The notes under the pieces: generated by a model
Seen by the model: only the letters and a program-made list of their open reading frames with translations
Databases searched by the model: none
What the model was told of the DNA's origin: nothing
DNA from: CAZSMK01 sp964608095
GTDB taxonomy: Bacteria; Sumerlaeota; Sumerlaeia; MWCT01; JAGHBZ01
Length of the DNA stretch: 18,978 nucleotides
Assembly: GCA_964608095.1 (NCBI GenBank)
Contig: CAZSMK010000014.1
Location: 1 to 18,978 of the forward strand
Direction of reading: 5' to 3'
In this document: positions 7,534-16,134 of the stretch, piece by piece
Position numbering within the stretch: position 1 is the stretch's first letter
Layout: every line of letters starts with the position of its first letter
Made by a program: the position numbers and the translations under genes

Positions 7534-9174
7534 TTAATCAGAACTTTTCTGGATGTCAGCATGTGATAACACACGACGGTCGAAACTTGCCAGCATTGCA
7601 AGCACATCGTCGGTTATGAGCTCGGTCGCTCGAGTCGAGAGCAGATGGGCATTGACAATAAATGAGAAGACCAGGTTCTCGCCATCCGCCGTGGTCACAT
7701 AGCCGGAAAGAGCTCGTACGTTCGATACGGTTCCGGTTTTTGCCCTGACATTACCTTCTGCTGCGGTATCTCTCATGCGTCGCCTGAGCGTTCCATCAAC
7801 ACCGGCGATAGGAAGTGTATCCATCCAGACGGAGCGATACTCATGCCACCACATGCCGCGGAGAATATCCACGACCAGGCGGGGACTGATATAGTTATAA
7901 CGCGTCAGACCGGAACCATCCATATAAGCGTAGCTTTCAGGCGCGACGCCGAAACGCTGTAGTTGATCCCTCACCACGTCGCGTCCCGCCCTGAAACTGC
8001 CCTGTCCTGTTGCGTGCCAGCCGATGGCTCTCACCATGGTTTCTGCATAGAGGTTCTGGCTGCGCTTCATCAATCCTTTGATGATTTCTGAAAGGGGAGG
8101 GGAGTAATGGATAATGAGTGTGTGAAAGTCTTCAGGTTCGTAATCCCAGCCCTCTATATCATCGCAATCCACTGGTGCTCCATCGACCTGGATTCCCTCT
8201 TCTTCAAGCACTTCCTTCAATACCGTCACATAAAAGAGCGTGGGATTATGAATGGTTGGAGACCGTTCAAACGACCTTGACCCTGCGACTACGGTTCCGC
8301 TGATTTCTATAATGTTTGTGTTGGGCGCCCGGTCGAGGGAGATAGCGTTCCTGCCCTGCGACACGACATCGATTTTAGGAACAATGGTATAATATGAACT
8401 TGGCAGGTTGGGGATAATTTCAACCGTACCGGTGGTTGTTTCCGGTGGGACAATCTTTACATCGATATAGTTTTCGTTGATCTGGAGTGGCCCGATTTCC
8501 GCCGCGTACCAGACAGGCAGATAATTGTACGACCATCCATAGCCAATAAGTTGATCGTCGAAGGCATTATCGTCGCCGATTATGTCACCCGTAATATGCG
8601 AGATGCCCCTTTTCCGGAGTTCAGCCGCCCATGTTCTGAATACATATCGGGGATCGGGGAAAAATTTGTTATACAATGTAGGATCGCCATTACCAAAGAC
8701 CACGAGGTTGCCTTTGAGGGTAGGGGAGCTTATTTCACCGTCACAGCGCACAAACGTTTCAAACTTAAAATCCGGTCCCAGTTCAAGAAGCGTTGCGGCG
8801 GTAGTCAAAATCTTTTGATTCGATGCGGGTATAAAGAGTTTGTTGGTATTGCGTTCATACCAAATTTCACCGGACTCGAGCGATTGAATCAGAGCGCCCC
8901 AATACGCATGCGCGAAGGAAGGATCTTTGAACCGGGCATCGATTTTTTCGATCAATTCTTTTTGCAGCTCGTAGGACGATACCGCGACATCAGATTCTTC
9001 AATTTCTATTGTAGTTGCTGCTGAAGTTTCTGTCATCGGGGGTGGGGATGTCACCTGTTCTTTTTTATAAATCACACAACCGGTCATAAAGAGGCAGAGA
9101 GAAATAAAAAGATATATCCGGCTTATTTCTCTTAACGTAATTCTTCTTTGTAAAAAAGGAACGTGCAGTCTCAT
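7534..9174 (-). CDS. dacB: D-alanyl-D-alanine carboxypeptidase/endopeptidase, PBP4 type (S13)
   Basis: A 546-residue penicillin-binding peptidase that trims or cleaves peptidoglycan cross-links in the periplasm. All three active-site motifs are present: S118-x-x-K121 (ASNQK), S372-Q-N374 (RSQNLYAE) and K479-T-G (AKTGTVSN). The roughly 250 residues between the first two motifs fit the large inserted domain of S13 enzymes. The N-terminus has a hydrophobic run ending MTGC, so C33 could be a lipidated cysteine, although Met at -3 is not the commonest residue. The start is set at 9174 because AAAGGAG (9184-9190 on this strand) is nine bases from that ATG but directly abuts the ATG at 9183. The gene follows the C45 hydrolase by 21 nt. 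After its TAA the frame stays open for another 35 codons. Confidence 0.93.
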   Translation of the reverse strand: MRLHVPFLQRRITLREISRIYLFISLCLFMTGCVIYKKEQVTSPPPMTETSAATTIEIEESDVAVSSYELQKELIEKIDARFKDPSFAHAYWGALIQSLESGEIWYERNTNKLFIPASNQKILTTAATLLELGPDFKFETFVRCDGEISSPTLKGNLVVFGNGDPTLYNKFFPDPRYVFRTWAAELRKRGISHITGDIIGDDNAFDDQLIGYGWSYNYLPVWYAAEIGPLQINENYIDVKIVPPETTTGTVEIIPNLPSSYYTIVPKIDVVSQGRNAISLDRAPNTNIIEISGTVVAGSRSFERSPTIHNPTLFYVTVLKEVLEEEGIQVDGAPVDCDDIEGWDYEPEDFHTLIIHYSPPLSEIIKGLMKRSQNLYAETMVRAIGWHATGQGSFRAGRDVVRDQLQRFGVAPESYAYMDGSGLTRYNYISPRLVVDILRGMWWHEYRSVWMDTLPIAGVDGTLRRRMRDTAAEGNVRAKTGTVSNVRALSGYVTTADGENLVFSFIVNAHLLSTRATELITDDVLAMLASFDRRVLSHADIQKSSD

Positions 9175-9195
9175 TATGTACATCTCCTTTCAGCT

Positions 9196-10473
9196 TTAGA
9201 AATTACTATAGGTATACATATCTAACTCTTTTAATTTCAAATATCCTTTATCTTCAAACGTAAAATTGTCCCTGTAAAAATTCAATATATATTCATCCAG
9301 CCAATCGTAATACTTTTGTGCCTCTTCTTGCGAAAAACCCTCTCGACGCCACTTTGAAATCTCCGCGTGTGCCTTTTGCAGGATTGCCTTATCCCTTTGA
9401 TGAACCTGTTGCAGAATGCCACTACCACTTTTGTTCATCACTGCTGCATGGTTGAGATAGCTTCTTCCTTCCCGTAAAGGAAGCGGGAAACATCTTTGCT
9501 TGAGTAAAAGGGAATAGGTAGAGATCGGGCTTGGTTCGTCGCTTTTTACGGTTACCATTGAAGGGAGATTCTCGCCTCCTCCTATCCATACAGGAACGGT
9601 CAATGATGAAAGTTGAAAAGCGGGAATTGTCCACAAGGTGGTGAGTTTTGGGTCTTCGCCGGCTTTTACACCCTGGATGACCATGGTCGAGACGGAAGAG
9701 GATCTTACAATATAGTCCCGGAAAAAAACAAAGGTCGGGTTGGTCGCGTCGTCGGGGATTTCGTCTCTCGCCAGGTCGGTCTCGAGTAGGGAATGTTTGA
9801 GACAACGGGTGGCGTCGAGCAAAATGAAGTCCACGGAAATCTTGCCGTTGAGATGCTGCTGGGAAAATAAATGTTCCAGCGTGTCATAGCGTATGTAACC
9901 GTTTCTTTGCTCCGAATCGCCGCTCATGGCAAAGTTTGTTCGTATTAGATACCCTTGAGGAGCGACGGAGGCATCATTGACGTCAAACTTTATATATGTT
10001 TCCGGCGAAGTTTCATAATAGGCGGCGCCGCCCTGTGCGTCGAGCACGACAAAATTCGTGAGCGTGCCTCGGTTTCCTCGAGTTGCATCGAGCATTTTCT
10101 CAAAATCCCCGAGTGTCCCACATCTACCAAGCGCCTCCTTCATAAAGTATCCCTCGAGGTCCATTTTCCCTTTATACATGTTTCCTTTATCAAGGTTATA
10201 CGAATTGGTATTGGCGATGGAGAAGCCCGCTGCGTTACTTCCCATCCATACCTGTGTCCCGGTTGTATCGTTGGTGTTAACAAGCCCTATGAAGTTGTAT
10301 TTCTCCCCCTGGAAAAAACGGAGGTCGTTGAACTGTTCGCGGGCATCGCGATGTTTCCACAACAATGGTCTGCCGTCAGGTGTGGCGCGTCCCGATACTA
10401 TTGCAGAACTGCACGGGCATGCCATTCGGTAGGAAAGGAGAGAGACAATGACTATGAGAAGAATTCTTTTCAT
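9196..10473 (-). CDS. Exported C45-type Ntn-hydrolase (penicillin acylase/acyltransferase-like)
   Basis: A 425-residue member of the cysteine N-terminal-nucleophile hydrolases that cleave or transfer linear amides (C45 acyltransferase / choloylglycine hydrolase relatives). After a hydrophobic leader (residues 1-18), the sequence CSSAIVSGRATPDGRPLLWKHRD fits the family's mature N-terminus, with C21 as candidate nucleophile and R42-D43 as the conserved Arg-Asp pair. TLTNFVVLDAQGGAAYYE (137-154) and YLIRTNF (175-181) match the internal strands holding the conserved Asn residues. Maturation would need cleavage before C21. AAAGGAA lies six bases before the ATG. Gaps are 38 nt from the MFS gene and 21 nt to DacB, so an operon is likely. 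The substrate is unknown: an N-acyl amino acid, peptide or beta-lactam side-chain amide are candidates. Peptidase family C69 is an alternative label. Confidence 0.8.
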   Translation of the reverse strand: MKRILLIVIVSLLSYRMACPCSSAIVSGRATPDGRPLLWKHRDAREQFNDLRFFQGEKYNFIGLVNTNDTTGTQVWMGSNAAGFSIANTNSYNLDKGNMYKGKMDLEGYFMKEALGRCGTLGDFEKMLDATRGNRGTLTNFVVLDAQGGAAYYETSPETYIKFDVNDASVAPQGYLIRTNFAMSGDSEQRNGYIRYDTLEHLFSQQHLNGKISVDFILLDATRCLKHSLLETDLARDEIPDDATNPTFVFFRDYIVRSSSVSTMVIQGVKAGEDPKLTTLWTIPAFQLSSLTVPVWIGGGENLPSMVTVKSDEPSPISTYSLLLKQRCFPLPLREGRSYLNHAAVMNKSGSGILQQVHQRDKAILQKAHAEISKWRREGFSQEEAQKYYDWLDEYILNFYRDNFTFEDKGYLKLKELDMYTYSNF

Positions 10474-10511
10474 TTGTTGTTTCCTTTATTTATTGGCTTA
10501 CTAATTGTCCC

Positions 10512-11774
10512 TTAATGAGCGCGTTTGAGAAGCAAGGAAGCGAAACCGCCAATATAGGCAGCGACCATTGCGACTATAAAGGCGAGAGAAAAGGAACTGG
10601 TACTGTCAGCGATAGAGCCGGCGATCCATGGCCCGAATGCTTGCCCTATGCCGAAGAAAAGAGTAATAAAGCCGAGTGCCGCGGGGGCGAGTTTTGAGCC
10701 CAGATGATCGCCACACGCTGCCGCCATGATTGCCGGTATACTCCATGCCGTTATACCAAAAAGAAATGCTGATAACACGAACAGGTAAGGCGAGGATGAA
10801 ACGGCAAAGATAAAGTAAGTAGTGCCCTGTATAAACGAGACAAGGGCAAGCCCATATTTACGACCCAGAACGTCTGAAACCCATCCCCAGATTATGCCGC
10901 AGAAGATGCTTATCCACCCCACAATCTGCCAGAGGTTTCCCGCTGCTTCCTTGCTGAATCCTTTCTCCGATTGTAAATATTTAGCGAAGAACGTTACATA
11001 GATTATGTAAGAAAAGCCAAAGGTCGTGTAGATCAACGCGAGGTGCCATACAGCGCCTGATTTATAGATGTCGCCCCATGCAAGGAAAGCCGGTTTCGGT
11101 TGTCCGGGAGGATGCGGTTGTGTCGGCAATGGCGATAGTGGCGGCGACTCTTCCCCGATTGCAACTATGCCTTTATCCTCAGGACGGTCACGGAGCAATA
11201 AGAAGGAGATAACACTTATCACGAGTACGATAACGCCCAGGACAAACCATCCCAAACGCCATCCGTTATCGCCGGCGGCGTTAAGGATGAAGGGGACGAG
11301 TGGGCCGGTTATGATGAGCCCGAGACTCGAGCCGGCAACCGCCACACCGGTTGCCAGACCGCGACGACGAGACGCAAACCACGCGGCGAGCAGCCCCATT
11401 ACGGGGACATTACTTCCTCCGCTTCCCATGCCCGTAATTGTCCGCCAGAGAAGTGCCGTGAGAAAGTTTCCGGCTGCACCGGTAAGGAGCATAGTTATGC
11501 CTACGACAAGGAGCGATATAGAGATAACGCGCCGAGGACTGAATCGAGATGCAAGGAATCCACCAATAAGGGCGAGGGTGAGATATCCGATAAAATTACC
11601 TGTTGCAAGTGCGCCCGCCTGTGTGTTGCTCAAGCCCAATCCCGTCTGCATCGACGGTAGAATCATGGTATAACCGAACCGCGCCAAACCGAGAGAACTG
11701 AACACCGCCAGAAATCCAACAATAAGGACTATCCAGCCGTAGTGCATTCCGCTGCTTGTTCGAGAATTATTCAT
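10512..11774 (-). CDS. Major facilitator superfamily transporter (YbfB/OFA-like)
   Basis: A 420-residue inner-membrane protein with about twelve hydrophobic segments in two halves, split by a proline-rich cytoplasmic loop at about 195-235 (PPLSPLPTQPHPPGQPKP). MFS motif-A-like loops are visible in each half: GGFLASRFSPRRV (71-83) and GWVSDVLGRKYG (297-308). The first helix holds GLARFGYTMILPSM (29-42), as in YbfB-type and related transporters. It should move a small organic solute using the proton gradient; direction and substrate are not evident. The ATG at 11774 has only a distant AAAGGA; ATG at 11747 (residue 10) is an alternative. It is probably the first gene of the MFS-C45-DacB-GntR operon and lies 87 nt after the upstream membrane protein gene. 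Confidence 0.9.
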   Translation of the reverse strand: MNNSRTSSGMHYGWIVLIVGFLAVFSSLGLARFGYTMILPSMQTGLGLSNTQAGALATGNFIGYLTLALIGGFLASRFSPRRVISISLLVVGITMLLTGAAGNFLTALLWRTITGMGSGGSNVPVMGLLAAWFASRRRGLATGVAVAGSSLGLIITGPLVPFILNAAGDNGWRLGWFVLGVIVLVISVISFLLLRDRPEDKGIVAIGEESPPLSPLPTQPHPPGQPKPAFLAWGDIYKSGAVWHLALIYTTFGFSYIIYVTFFAKYLQSEKGFSKEAAGNLWQIVGWISIFCGIIWGWVSDVLGRKYGLALVSFIQGTTYFIFAVSSSPYLFVLSAFLFGITAWSIPAIMAAACGDHLGSKLAPAALGFITLFFGIGQAFGPWIAGSIADSTSSFSLAFIVAMVAAYIGGFASLLLKRAH

Positions 11775-11861
11775 TTATACGTAATGGTGATCCTTTTTAT
11801 CAATGCAGGAGACAGGCTGCTCCGTCTCTCTTCTACAGAGCGATATGAGAATTGCAAGAGT

Positions 11862-13409
11862 TCAGCGCGAAACATTTGATGTGCGTGCCTTCCACAAAAA
11901 GCGCGGTTTCATCGTACAGCCCGTAATAGGCTGTACCTCGAGAAAATGACGGTATTGAATCACTCTCCCCTTCGAGACGTAGTTTCTCTTGATCAAGGAT
12001 AACGCATCACCCGGAATCCATTCATAATTGATATCAATGTCCAGCACAAGCCAGTCGTACTCTGCTTTTTTCAATGCATTTTTCAACTTTTCAGGAGTTG
12101 CGACACCCGCCCAGTTGAGGTCGCGTACCGCATCCACACTGTAAAACATCCCCTTTCCAGCCCAATAGGCGTAGTAGTTGTGGTGTGGCACGTAGACCTT
12201 TCCCGGCAGATCATGTATTATGTTTATCAGCTCATAACCTCTTTCTGTGCTACCCGGATGAGGAAAGACCTCCCGATCATGAAAGGTATAGCGTGGCAGG
12301 ATAGCAACGAGGAGTATGAGTATGCCGAGGTGCACAATGAGGCGTGGTACGAAAAAGAATCGTTTGGACGGTAAAAATGTCCAGAAAAAATGAACAGCCA
12401 TTCCCATTAATAATGCAAGGGCGGCAAGCAGGGGAATGAAATTATTCACAAATCCGCCGATTTTCAGATACGCAAGGATTCCGCCAACAGTAGCTGCCGC
12501 GCTAATCAGCAAGAACCAGAGTGTCGTCAATGGATTCTGTTTCTTGAAAAAAGGCAATGAAATGACAAACCAGACTCCCACAAAGATCAAAGGTAAGGTG
12601 ATATATCCATAAAGTTGCCCGGGCAAACGTTCGGTCAAAAAGTTCCAGAACACATGGTGCTTCGATGGTATCTGGTAATAATATTTGAAGAACCATGAGT
12701 TTGCGCCGTGTGTATAAAACCAGAAGAAATTGATGGCGATGAGGGCGGCGACCATAAAGAAATAAAAGCGTGACCGTTTATGATGATAAATGAAAAGAAA
12801 GAGGGCGGCAGGAATAATGGGTAGCGCTGCGTTTTGTTTACATAGTGCAGCGCCAACGCCTGCTATAGCCGCGATTACGAGCCTGAGCGGTGAAGGTTTG
12901 TCCTTTGTAAAGATCAACATGACGCATGCAAACGAGAGAAACCAGGCGAATGAATCGATTCGCATGAGATCGGTCCAGAACCCGCTGACCTTGTAGCAGG
13001 AAATATAGAACAGTCCGCTGAATATCCCTGCAAAAGTATTACGTGTCCACTGGTAGACTGTTATGCCAAGAACTACGGCAAGACCCAGGGATGCAACAAA
13101 CGAAAGGATGCGACCAATACTCAGGCTTGCTCCGAATAGCTTGAAGAGCATACCGCATATCATGGGAAACAAGGGGGGATAAAAATAGGGAACATATCCC
13201 TCCTCGGGAGGTGGATAAATGGGCTTCCCCTCGGATACCCTGATAGATGCAACCGCTATATCACCTTCGTTCCACTCGAGCTCGAATGGATACTTTATCC
13301 TTGGTATCGCTACCCGTATATAATTGATCAGAAACAGGGCAAGCAAAAGAACCGTAAGGATTCGGATAATGAATAAAAAAAGGTTTTGACTGTGTTTGGC
13401 TTCTTTCAT
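11862..13409 (-). CDS. GT-C membrane glycosyltransferase (PMT_2/GT39-like)
   Basis: A 515-residue multi-pass protein with about ten to twelve membrane segments. The first periplasmic loop contains FELEWNEGD (42-50), followed by GKPIYPPP and YVPYFYPPLFP (72-82). Acidic residues placed like this, before a Tyr/Pro-rich stretch, are typical of lipid-linked-sugar-dependent GT-C enzymes of the ArnT/PMT type. The last 120 residues (from about 390) are a soluble periplasmic domain. It likely transfers a sugar from a polyprenyl-phosphate donor to a lipid, glycan or protein on the outer face of the inner membrane. It starts 42 nt after the gene at 13452-15401 and is probably co-transcribed with it. The ribosome-binding site is weak, with GGGG about eleven bases upstream. 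Confidence 0.82.
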   Translation of the reverse strand: MKEAKHSQNLFLFIIRILTVLLLALFLINYIRVAIPRIKYPFELEWNEGDIAVASIRVSEGKPIYPPPEEGYVPYFYPPLFPMICGMLFKLFGASLSIGRILSFVASLGLAVVLGITVYQWTRNTFAGIFSGLFYISCYKVSGFWTDLMRIDSFAWFLSFACVMLIFTKDKPSPLRLVIAAIAGVGAALCKQNAALPIIPAALFLFIYHHKRSRFYFFMVAALIAINFFWFYTHGANSWFFKYYYQIPSKHHVFWNFLTERLPGQLYGYITLPLIFVGVWFVISLPFFKKQNPLTTLWFLLISAAATVGGILAYLKIGGFVNNFIPLLAALALLMGMAVHFFWTFLPSKRFFFVPRLIVHLGILILLVAILPRYTFHDREVFPHPGSTERGYELINIIHDLPGKVYVPHHNYYAYWAGKGMFYSVDAVRDLNWAGVATPEKLKNALKKAEYDWLVLDIDINYEWIPGDALSLIKRNYVSKGRVIQYRHFLEVQPITGCTMKPRFLWKARTSNVSR

Positions 13410-13451
13410 TACTCGACAGACCCCGAATGATGAAATTGTTTATCAAAAATG

Positions 13452-15401
13452 CTATTCCCGCTCAATAGTTTTTACATGTTGCAGAAGAAATGATATTCCA
13501 CCTACCAAACCTGCTGCAGCTAACGTTATGGACATAAAGATTATGTGCATGGTAAGGCGGGGATCGAAAAAGGGAAAGGTCCCTACCATAAAAAGTGAGG
13601 TGCTGCTGAGAAGTAGAAAGGACATCAGAAAATCCGGAGAGCGGAAGAGCATCAAAATGATACCGACTATGTAGCAATAGAAAAACACCTCGCTGGTAAA
13701 GATATTCTGTGTATAAAATTTCCCGAAATAGGTTCTGGTTAATCCTATAAACGACCTCTTCACCACTTCGGGGAAAGAGTGAAGTTTGAAAAAATATTCG
13801 AAAGAGGTGATATGCGAACCGGTATATCCATTCTTTCTAACTTCTTCCACCGTTGGAAAGCCGGGCTTCCCTTTGAATTCCTGATTACGATAATATCGTG
13901 CATGAACGTTGGACGAATAGAAAGGATCTCCGAAATTTTTCTTGTTATGTAGAAGATGAGGCAGGGCAATCAACAGCGAGAGCACAATAGGGATAGGAAT
14001 GAGCCATGCTTTCCATTTCCGGCGTATGCCGAAATAAAGAATTAACAAAACACAGAAGCTTAATGCAGAGAGATTATTGAGAATATTCAACCCAGCAAGG
14101 ACTCCCAGAATCACGGCATATTTCCAATCCGCCTTCTTTTCCCGGTTAAGGAGAAGATGGACAAAAGGAATTATGGTAAGGAGATATATCTCGAGTCGCA
14201 GACCGCGGAGGTTCTGGTAAATATACCCGGCGCTTTGAGCAAGTATAAAAGCAGCAATGAGTCCGACGATGGGCGATTTGAGTGTTTTCGTGGCGAATAG
14301 GTATGTCATCACGATGGTTATCAACGATGCGAACAGAGAGAGTAATCGAAGATTCACTTCAGTAGAGCCGAAGAGGAAGAAGAAAATCTTCACGCACCAC
14401 ATGAAGAAAGGCTCACGAAAGTCGGTGTCGAAAGGACCACTCATACCCCGTGCAATACCCATATATGTTCCTGCGTCGGGATCGAGTGGTTGGTTGATAA
14501 CCGGGTTTAACTCCTCCCATCTCAAATCCAAAGCAAACATAACGATCCATAACACAAGAAGGTGTATCAAAGGTCTGATGGTGAATTTTTCTGAAGAACG
14601 AATATATGAACCGATGGCGAGACCGACAGCGATCAATGACAAGACCTTCATGCTTACGTACGATTCACCGATACTGGCAAAAAAGATCAACTGAAGAAAC
14701 GTAATCGATATAGAAATAATCAATGAATATGCATTGAGGAGAGGATGGAAATACGCTGCCATGAAGAGTCCTACTGCAAACACCAGGATATACCCAAGCG
14801 AGGGCAAGGGTGGAATAGTGGTTCGGCTATTAAAGGTTACCTTTATACTGTCGTACACAAGAACTGACCGCGGCTGGGCTGATGGAGATAACGATGCACT
14901 TAGCCTTAAATCGAAGGAAGTGAATCCCTCTAAGGTCTCGGTGAGATTCAGTGGAGGAGAGCCTTGCAAGTTTGTATTTTGAGCGACGGAACTCTGCCCA
15001 TCAGGACGCACAACCTCCAATTTATTGCTCACCCCCGGTGCAGTGAAAAACCAGAGTTGCAGAAAGACTTCCTCGTCTGATTTTTTCTCAAAACGATAGG
15101 TAACAGAGAATTCTTGCCCCGGTTTCAGGGTTATACCTTCATTCGAAATACCGTAATCGCCCGTTAAAGATACAGCATCCTTTTTGAGTTTCTCGGCATT
15201 GTCGAGGATATTATCTTCATAAACCCTGCTGCGGGGCGCTTTCATATTAAAGGTCTGCTTGACCGACTCGAAATTGAACGCAAGAATCAGGATGGTTACT
15301 ATTCCCGCACAAATCAGAGCATACAACGTTATGCGGTTTATAGAGATAAGACGCCACTTCCTATTTGGCTCATTTTTTGAATTTTTTCTTGTTTTTTTCA
15401 T
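13452..15401 (-). CDS. GT-C membrane glycosyltransferase with N-terminal beta-sandwich
   Basis: A 649-residue membrane protein. One membrane segment (about 25-43) is followed by a periplasmic beta-rich region (about 58-192, from VYEDNILDN to YDSIKVTFN), then a series of membrane helices from about 203. The first loop after the early helices carries PLDPDAGTYMGIARGM (305-320) and TDFREPFFMW (326-335), the acidic-loop pattern of GT-C enzymes of the PMT_2 type. It should use a lipid-linked sugar on the periplasmic side. The beta-sandwich may bind the acceptor; this is inference, as I do not recognise that domain. AAGGAG lies only two bases from the ATG, but no other start fits. It heads the minus-strand block and is divergent from hsp20 across 129 nt. 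Confidence 0.82.
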   Translation of the reverse strand: MKKTRKNSKNEPNRKWRLISINRITLYALICAGIVTILILAFNFESVKQTFNMKAPRSRVYEDNILDNAEKLKKDAVSLTGDYGISNEGITLKPGQEFSVTYRFEKKSDEEVFLQLWFFTAPGVSNKLEVVRPDGQSSVAQNTNLQGSPPLNLTETLEGFTSFDLRLSASLSPSAQPRSVLVYDSIKVTFNSRTTIPPLPSLGYILVFAVGLFMAAYFHPLLNAYSLIISISITFLQLIFFASIGESYVSMKVLSLIAVGLAIGSYIRSSEKFTIRPLIHLLVLWIVMFALDLRWEELNPVINQPLDPDAGTYMGIARGMSGPFDTDFREPFFMWCVKIFFFLFGSTEVNLRLLSLFASLITIVMTYLFATKTLKSPIVGLIAAFILAQSAGYIYQNLRGLRLEIYLLTIIPFVHLLLNREKKADWKYAVILGVLAGLNILNNLSALSFCVLLILYFGIRRKWKAWLIPIPIVLSLLIALPHLLHNKKNFGDPFYSSNVHARYYRNQEFKGKPGFPTVEEVRKNGYTGSHITSFEYFFKLHSFPEVVKRSFIGLTRTYFGKFYTQNIFTSEVFFYCYIVGIILMLFRSPDFLMSFLLLSSTSLFMVGTFPFFDPRLTMHIIFMSITLAAAGLVGGISFLLQHVKTIERE

Positions 15402-15458
15402 GACTCCTTAGCTTCAGGAAAGGTACTATATCTCTACTTTTTTAATCATAATTTTTCA

Positions 15459-15488
15459 TTGAAAGTCATTGTTTGGTTATGATAAATT
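15459..15488 (+). promoter_or_regulatory. Possible sigma70-type promoter of hsp20
   Basis: TTGAAA (15459-15464) and TAAATT (15483-15488) are 18 bases apart and about 42 nt before the hsp20 ATG, in the AT-rich gap between divergent genes. I see no CIRCE element and no convincing sigma32-type promoter. The match is moderate and the region is AT-rich, so chance is possible. Confidence 0.3.
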
Positions 15489-15530
15489 ATTACAAAAATA
15501 TTGCAAGTTAAAACGTAAAGGAAAGAAACG

Positions 15531-15974
15531 ATGGTTTTTAAGCAGAGAATAATAGTAGGGGAGGAAGACAGTCCTATAAGGAAGATGCAATCTCAAGCGG
15601 CACAACCTTTTTTTTCGCACAACCAACACATGTATTCTATAACTGAACGACCATGGGACCCCCCGACCGATGTATATGAAACGTGCGACAGCATTGTTAT
15701 CAAGATGGAAATTGCCGGAGTAAACCAGGATAATATCGATATAATCCTGGAGGACGATACACTTCTCGTAAAAGGATGGCGACAGGAGGAAAATCCCAGT
15801 AAAAAAGAGCATTATCTCCTTATGGAAATACACTATGGTCGTTTCGAGCGTATTTTTTTATTACCAAGAAATTTTGTCGCAGGAAAAATTGAGGCTTCTT
15901 ATAAAAGCGGTTTTTTAAATATTATAATTCCAAAACTCTCCAAGCCTTCTCCTGTAAAGATCGATATCGACTGA
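15531..15974 (+). CDS. Small heat-shock protein, Hsp20/alpha-crystallin family
   Basis: A 147-residue ATP-independent cytoplasmic chaperone that holds unfolded proteins. The alpha-crystallin domain starts at WDPPTDVYET (42-51) and continues through IVIKMEIAGV, DDTLLVKGWR and EIHYGRFERIFLLP to YKSGFLNIIIPK, close to the A-x-x-x-n-G-v-L family signature. A short tail with Val-Lys-Ile (PVKIDID) could serve as the C-terminal I-x-I-like anchor. AAAGGAAA precedes the ATG at a good distance. It is 160 nt upstream of lon on the same strand, so a chaperone and a protease for damaged proteins lie side by side. The alternative ATG at residue 19 would remove part of the N-terminal arm. Confidence 0.95.
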   Translation: MVFKQRIIVGEEDSPIRKMQSQAAQPFFSHNQHMYSITERPWDPPTDVYETCDSIVIKMEIAGVNQDNIDIILEDDTLLVKGWRQEENPSKKEHYLLMEIHYGRFERIFLLPRNFVAGKIEASYKSGFLNIIIPKLSKPSPVKIDID

Positions 15975-16083
15975 AGAATAATCTGAATATCCGGTTCCAT
16001 ATCATTCTCGTCCGGCATGAAAGAGATTTTTCTTCCAATCTCTATTCAGACACTCGATTTAATAATTTCAGGTTGAAAACTAA

Positions 16084-16112
16084 TAGTCATCTGACATTTT
16101 TTGTGATACACT
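16084..16112 (+). promoter_or_regulatory. Putative extended -10 promoter of lon
   Basis: TGATACACT (16104-16112) reads as an extended -10 element (TG-n-TACACT). TAGTCA (16084-16089) lies 17 bases before the hexamer as a weak -35. Transcription would start near 16119, giving a leader of about 16 nt that just includes the Shine-Dalgarno AAAGGA. It would allow lon expression independent of hsp20. Confidence 0.38.
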
Positions 16113-16134
16113 AAAAGAAAAGAAAGGATCGTAT

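Noticed and set aside
9955..10515. 186-residue plus-strand open frame opposite the C45 hydrolase
   Set aside because: It is antisense to a well-supported gene and its composition is not protein-like.
11068..11673. 201-residue plus-strand open frame inside the MFS gene
   Set aside because: It is rich in Pro, Arg and Thr, with no recognisable domain, and is fully antisense to a clear transporter gene.
11830..11857. TTGCAA...TAGAAG as a promoter for the MFS operon on the minus strand
   Set aside because: The spacing of 16 is acceptable, but both hexamers match poorly; not enough to call a promoter.
16022..16043. AGAGATT/AATCTCT hairpin between hsp20 and lon as terminator
   Set aside because: The stem is AT-rich and no T-run follows, so it is not a convincing terminator.
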